From NCBI GenBank assembly GCA_016793165.1, contig JAEULA010000073.1, positions 1-64,000 on the forward strand: a stretch of DNA of 64,000 bases. The letters run 5' to 3'. Shown here piece by piece: positions 60,408 through 64,000 of this stretch; positions within the stretch are counted from its first letter, which is position 1, and each line of letters starts with the position of its first letter. The translations under genes and the position numbers were made by a program. Under the pieces are notes generated by a model, which ran no database searches, was not told the DNA's origin, and saw only the letters and a program-made list of their open reading frames with translations. This stretch comes from Alphaproteobacteria bacterium (GTDB taxonomy: Bacteria > Pseudomonadota > Alphaproteobacteria > CACIAM-22H2).

Positions 60408-61259
60408 CTAGCGGCTCTTCGGATCGAGCGCGTCGCGCAGGCCGTCGCCGAGAAGGTTGAACGCCAGCACCACGATGAAGATCGAGAGGCCGGGGAAGAT
60501 CGCCATCCACGGCGCCTGGCTGAGGAAGCGCTGTGCCGAGTTGAGCATGCTGCCCCAGCTCGGCGCCGGCGGCTGTTGGCCGAGGCCGAGGAAGGACAGG
60601 CTCGCCTCGGCGATGATCGCCATGGCGATCGCCAGCGTCGCCTGGACGAGGACCGGGGGCACGATGTTCGGCAGCACGTGCCGGATCGCGATCCGCCAGC
60701 GCGGATTGCCGACGGCGCGCGCCGCCTCGACATAGTCCTCGACCACCGTCGCCATCGTCGCGCCGCGCGACAGCCGGATGAAGATCGGCGTCGCCGAGAT
60801 GCCGATCGCGATCATCGCATTGCGCAGGCTGGGGCCGAGGAACGCGGCCATCGCGATCGCCAGGATCAGGAACGGGCACGCGAGCATCGCGTCGGTGAGG
60901 CGGCTGATCAGCGCGTCGATCCAGCCGCCGCGGAATCCCGCGAGCAGGCCGATCGGCACGCCCAGCGCGACGGCGATCGACACCGAGATGACGCCGGCGC
61001 GCAGCGAGGCGCTGGCACCGTGGATGATGCGCGAGAGGATGTCCCGGCCGTTCTCGTCGGTGCCGAACCAGTGCGCGGCCGAGGGCGCCTTGCGGATCGT
61101 CGACCAGCTCGTCTTGATCGGATCGAAGGGCGCGATCAGCGGAGCGAGCAGCGCGATCGCGACGAACAGCGTGACGACGCACAGGCCGAACACCGCAGCC
61201 TTGCGCTTGAAAAGGCGGCGGACGGCCCGCCGGCCGGGGCTCTCGATCCGGGCCGTCAT
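60408..61259 (-). CDS. dppC: peptide ABC transporter permease, DppC type
   Basis: 283-residue inner membrane protein with six helices. An N-terminal OppC-like segment (KRKAAVFGLCVVTLFVAIALLAPLIAPF, first helix) precedes HWFGTDENGRDILSRIIHGASASL, the DppC hallmark (GTDENGRDILSR). The EAA loop that contacts the ATPase reads EDYVEAARAVGNPRWRIAIRHVLPN. The last helix is IFIVVLAFNLLGDGLRDALDP. It completes an importer with the binding protein at 63056 and DppB at 61870, although an opposite-strand gene lies between. ATPase genes may follow elsewhere; none is to the left. Confidence 0.92.
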   Translation of the reverse strand: MTARIESPGRRAVRRLFKRKAAVFGLCVVTLFVAIALLAPLIAPFDPIKTSWSTIRKAPSAAHWFGTDENGRDILSRIIHGASASLRAGVISVSIAVALGVPIGLLAGFRGGWIDALISRLTDAMLACPFLILAIAMAAFLGPSLRNAMIAIGISATPIFIRLSRGATMATVVEDYVEAARAVGNPRWRIAIRHVLPNIVPPVLVQATLAIAMAIIAEASLSFLGLGQQPPAPSWGSMLNSAQRFLSQAPWMAIFPGLSIFIVVLAFNLLGDGLRDALDPKSR

Positions 61260-61340
61260 CGCACGAGGCTCGTTGCCCGGCCGGGGGCTCTGCGCGTAGA
61301 ACCGCGGGACGCGATCCGACGATCGGGCAGGGAGACGGGA

Positions 61341-61859
61341 ATGGCAGTCACGAAGGGCGCCGCGGCGACGAAGGGCGCGGCCTCACGCAAGCCGACGGCA
61401 CGACGTGCAGCCGCCGCCAAGGGGGCGCCGAAGCCCGCACGGAAGGTGAAGCGCACGCGCGCCGTAGTCGCCATCATCGGCCGAGACGAGGCCGCGCGGC
61501 GCGCCGCCGCTGCCGGCATCGCCAGGGAGTCGGGTGCCGCGCTGTATCGCGTCGACCTCGCCCGCCTGATCAACAAGTACATCGGCGAGACCGAGAAGGC
61601 GATCGAGTCGGTGCTCTCGCGCATCGAATCGGAGGACATCGTGCTGTTCTTCGACGAGGCCGACGCGCTGTTCGGGGCACGGACCGACGTCCGCGACGCC
61701 CACGACCGGTACGCCAACCAGGAGATCTCGTATCTCTTCGGATTTCGCAATGCGACGCCGCTGGTCGAGAAATTCGCCGACGTCGTGATCCGCGCGCGGC
61801 CGCGCAAGCCGCCGAAACCGAAGCCCGCCGGCCGGAAGTCGGCCAAGGCGAAGGGCTGA
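61341..61859 (+). CDS. AAA-like protein lacking Walker A
   Basis: 172-residue protein. A basic Ala/Lys-rich leader of about 40 residues is followed by an AAA+ core fragment: LYRVDLARLINKYIGETEK, then Walker B IVLFFDEADALFG and RTDVRDAHDRYANQEISYLF. These match membrane-associated AAA ATPases of the ClpX/FtsH-like group. Where the P-loop GxxGTGKT should be, the sequence is VVAIIGRDEAARRAAAAG. After ISYLF the usual ATN sensor 1 and the lid domain are missing, and a basic Pro-rich tail ends the protein. It should not bind ATP normally. GGAG lies 6 bases before the ATG. It stands opposite to the dpp genes on both sides. Confidence 0.7.
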   Translation: MAVTKGAAATKGAASRKPTARRAAAAKGAPKPARKVKRTRAVVAIIGRDEAARRAAAAGIARESGAALYRVDLARLINKYIGETEKAIESVLSRIESEDIVLFFDEADALFGARTDVRDAHDRYANQEISYLFGFRNATPLVEKFADVVIRARPRKPPKPKPAGRKSAKAKG

Positions 61860-61869
61860 ATCGGCGGCG

Positions 61870-62808
61870 TCATCGCAGCCTCGGGTTCAGCAGGATGTAG
61901 GCGATGTCGGCGAGCAGGTTCAGCGACACGTAGACCGTCGCCGTCACCAGCACGACGCCCTGCACGACCAGGTAGTCGCGGTTGAACACCGCGTCGACGA
62001 TCAGCTTGCCGAAGCCCGGGATGGTGAAGACCTGCTCGGTCAGCACCGCGCCGGAGAGCAGCTGGCCGAGCTCGAGCGCGCCCAGCGTCACGATCGGCAC
62101 CGCGGCGTTTCGCAGCGCGTGCTTCACCACGACCACACGCTCGACCAGGCCCTTGGCGCGGGCGGTGCGCACGTAGTCCTGGCTCAGCACCTGCAGCATC
62201 GCGCTGCGGGTGTGGCGCATGAGCACGGCGGCGATCGCATTGCCGAGCACGAAGGCCGGCATGATCGTAGTCTTGACGCTCTGCCAGAAATCCTCGCGGA
62301 GGCTCGTGTAGCCCGAGGGCGGCAGCCAGCCGAGCTCCACGGAGAACAGCAGGATCATCATGATCCCGAGCCAGAAGTTCGGCGTCGACAGGCCCCACAG
62401 CGCGACCGCGTTCGCGCCGTAGTCCCAGGCGCTGTCCTTCTTCACCGCCGCGATCACCCCGGCCGGGATCCCGATCAGGCACGCGATGATGAAGGCCATG
62501 CTGCCGAGCTGCAGCGTCACCGGCAGCTTCTCGAGCACGAGCTCGGCGACCGGTCGCTGGATGCGCATCGATTCGCCGAAATCGCCGTGCAGCACGCCAG
62601 CGAGCCAGAACACGTACTGGACGGGCAGCGGCTGGTCGAGCCGGTAGCGCTTGCGGATCTCCTGCAGCGCCTGCTCGTCGCGCTCCTCGCCGGCCAGGAT
62701 CAGCGCAGGATCGCCGGGCAGCAGCTGCTGCAGGCAGAAGATCAGGATCGACACGAAGAACAGGGTCGGGATGATCTGCGCGAGCCGGCGGGCGAGGAAT
62801 GTCAGCAT
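61870..62808 (-). CDS. dppB: peptide ABC transporter permease, DppB type
   Basis: 312-residue inner membrane protein with six helices. It begins MLTFLARRLAQIIPTLFFVS, the standard DppB start, followed by LLPGDPALILAGE and FGESMRIQRPVAELVLEKLP. The EAA loop is QDYVRTARAKGLVERVVVVKHALRN. The C-terminal helix LGALELGQLLSGAVLTEQVFTIPG is typical. The ATG at 62808 gives the normal length; the frame is open to 62949, but that part is dissimilar. It follows the binding protein gene with a 247-base gap in which no signal was recognised. Its stop is 10 bases from that of the opposite-strand AAA-like gene. Confidence 0.93.
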   Translation of the reverse strand: MLTFLARRLAQIIPTLFFVSILIFCLQQLLPGDPALILAGEERDEQALQEIRKRYRLDQPLPVQYVFWLAGVLHGDFGESMRIQRPVAELVLEKLPVTLQLGSMAFIIACLIGIPAGVIAAVKKDSAWDYGANAVALWGLSTPNFWLGIMMILLFSVELGWLPPSGYTSLREDFWQSVKTTIMPAFVLGNAIAAVLMRHTRSAMLQVLSQDYVRTARAKGLVERVVVVKHALRNAAVPIVTLGALELGQLLSGAVLTEQVFTIPGFGKLIVDAVFNRDYLVVQGVVLVTATVYVSLNLLADIAYILLNPRLR

Positions 62809-63055
62809 CGCGCGGCCCTGCCGTGGCGTCGATCGGGCGTCGCGCAGCAGCGCGAGACGGACGGCCGCGGCGTCGCGAGAGTCGGATTGCTTCGGCGGCG
62901 TCGATTCGCGCCCTCCACCCGGATCGAACGCGGCGCGCCCGAACCGCATCCCTCCGTCGGGGAGCCCGGTCGGAACGCGCGAGCGCGACGGGTGGTTCCG
63001 GATGCGATCTCCAGGCCTCGTGACCGGGCGCTGGCGCCGCGGCGACCGCGCGCGG

Positions 63056-64000
63056 TCATCCGCCGAACCTCAGCCCGTGCACGCGGATCAGCCCGTCGGG
63101 CACCAGGCGCAATCCCTGCAGCCGCGTCGTATGCGCGAACAGGTTCTTGCGGTGCCAGAGATAGATCCGGCCTCGCTCCTTGATGAGGTAGAGCTCGGCG
63201 ACCTGGCGGTAGAGCTTGATGCGTTCGGCCGTGTCCGGCGTGGCGCGCGCGGCGTCGAGCAGCCGATCCACCTCGGCGTTGCAATAGCGGCCGTCGTTCT
63301 GGCCGCCCTTGCAGCTCGCGAAGGAATAGATGTTGCCATCGGGATCGCTGCGGCCGGACCAGCCGACCAGGAACGCCTCGAACTCGCCGCGCGCCGCCGC
63401 CTGAAGGGCCGAGGCGAACTCGGTCGCCTGCAGCCGGATGTCGAAGCCCGCCTCCTTGGCCATGGCCTGGATCACTTCGCCCGCCTGCCGGAGATCGGGA
63501 TTGTTCGGGATCATCAGGTTGACGACCGGGGCCGGCACACCCGCCTCCGCGAGCAGCTTCCGCGCGCGCGCGACGTCGCGTGTCGGCGCGGGGAGATCCT
63601 TGAGGTGGAACGGACTGCCCGGCGGCACCCATTGCGACGAGACGGTGAACTCGCCGCCGTAGACGACCTGGTTCACCGCCTCGCGGTCGATCGCGAGCTC
63701 GAGCGCCTCGCGCACCCGCGCATCCTGGCCGAGCGGCGTCTTGGCGCGCTCCCCGTTGCCGACATTGAGCGTCAGCCCGGTGTACCCGAGCTCCTCGCCG
63801 CCCACGAGCCTGAGGCGGCGGTCGCGCTTGATCGCCGGCGCGTCGGTCGGATTGACGCGCTCGATCAGATCGAGCTGCCCCGCCTGCAGGTTGGCGAGCA
63901 GCACCGTCGTGTCCTGGATCGGCTGGAAGACGACGCGATCGACATGGATCGCGGCCTTGTCCCAATAGCGGTCGAATCGCTCGAGCACGATGCGGTCCTG
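63056..64000 (-). CDS. peptide ABC transporter substrate-binding protein (5' end cut by window edge)
   Basis: The C-terminal 314 residues of a DppA/OppA-type binding protein; the frame remains open to the right edge. Seen are the lobe-II beginning DRYWDKAAIHVDRVVFQPIQD, VREALELAIDREAVNQVVYGG, the segment SSQWVPPGSPFH, ARKLLAEAGVPAPVVNLMIPNNP and the C-terminal LWHRKNLFAHTTRLQGL. It is only distantly similar to the tandem binding proteins at 7630-10948 and lies with its own permeases dppB and dppC. Signal peptide and start lie beyond the window. Likely ligand: peptides or glutathione-like compounds; not determinable here. Confidence 0.92.
   Translation of the reverse strand, partial: QDRIVLERFDRYWDKAAIHVDRVVFQPIQDTTVLLANLQAGQLDLIERVNPTDAPAIKRDRRLRLVGGEELGYTGLTLNVGNGERAKTPLGQDARVREALELAIDREAVNQVVYGGEFTVSSQWVPPGSPFHLKDLPAPTRDVARARKLLAEAGVPAPVVNLMIPNNPDLRQAGEVIQAMAKEAGFDIRLQATEFASALQAAARGEFEAFLVGWSGRSDPDGNIYSFASCKGGQNDGRYCNAEVDRLLDAARATPDTAERIKLYRQVAELYLIKERGRIYLWHRKNLFAHTTRLQGLRLVPDGLIRVHGLRFGG

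Overview
The window is about 64 kb of a very GC-rich chromosome (roughly 68-70 % by eye) with a dense gene layout and many four-base ATGA stop/start overlaps. The gene content points to a free-living alphaproteobacterium, probably of the Rhodospirillales or Hyphomicrobiales type. The evidence is an Irr-type Fur regulator, a SAM-II riboswitch in front of metZ, the ubiE-ubiB-coaBC-dut-moeB order, rpsT upstream of dnaA, and the contiguous block dnaA-pcp-dnaN-recF-gyrB. No rRNA, phage, insertion sequence or CRISPR array is visible. One tRNA (Gly, anticodon CCC) is present. No genus is claimed.

Layout. 0-4.4 kb: patatin-like lipase, glycerophosphodiester phosphodiesterase, a DUF3047 secreted protein and a nitronate-monooxygenase-like flavoprotein. 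4.4-7.5 kb: an iron/peroxide module made of irr, a perfect-arm palindrome matching an Irr box, a rubrerythrin, a two-cluster Fe-S/CCG protein and DUF3501, closed by a two-way terminator. 7.6-11 kb: two nearly identical orphan peptide-binding proteins. 11-13.9 kb: SH3-domain protein, 2-hydroxyacid dehydrogenase, orphan Flp pilin and a PEP-CTERM-like exported protein. 13.9-18.6 kb: moeB-dut-coaBC-ubiB-ubiE on the minus strand. 18.7-21.7 kb: hpt, mutM, a small lipoprotein, enoyl-CoA hydratase and rpsT. 21.75-23.3 kb: a 1.5-kb stretch without a convincing gene, with a GANTC cluster and inverted repeats. 23.3-30.9 kb: rhodanese, dnaA, pcp, dnaN, recF, gyrB.

30.8-40.8 kb: two small unknown genes, an M20-like hydrolase with odd catalytic residues, a DHFR/RibD-like reductase, Hsp33, a lipoprotein, TrkH, FolE, ApaG, metZ with its SAM-II riboswitch, a DUF488 protein and tRNA-Gly. 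40.9-44.1 kb: an M81 (MlrC) metallopeptidase and a true PEP-CTERM protein with a sigma-54-like promoter, followed by a 14-bp tandem repeat. 44.0-49.1 kb: a TetR-MFP-RND efflux operon with a clear operator. 49.1-52.7 kb: TPR protein, DHDPS-family lyase, transglycosylase-fold protein and MmgE/PrpD protein, the last three overlapping. 52.8-56.9 kb: a MASE1 histidine kinase/FixJ-like regulator pair divergent from a receiver-like protein and a Na+/H+ antiporter, separated by an array of CCC(C)TAGG-like boxes. 56.9-60.4 kb: a 724-residue cupin plus four-rhodanese protein, divergent from an exported ARPP-1-like protein. 60.4-64.0 kb: a peptide ABC importer (binding protein cut by the window edge, DppB, DppC) interrupted by an opposite-strand gene for an AAA-like protein without a Walker A motif.

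The loci most worth following up are the Irr/rubrerythrin/DUF3501 module, the multi-rhodanese/ARPP-1 pair, the Walker-A-less AAA protein and the gene-free stretch before dnaA. Starts were set from ribosome-binding sites and overlaps where possible. All family calls come from recognising motifs by eye, without database searches.
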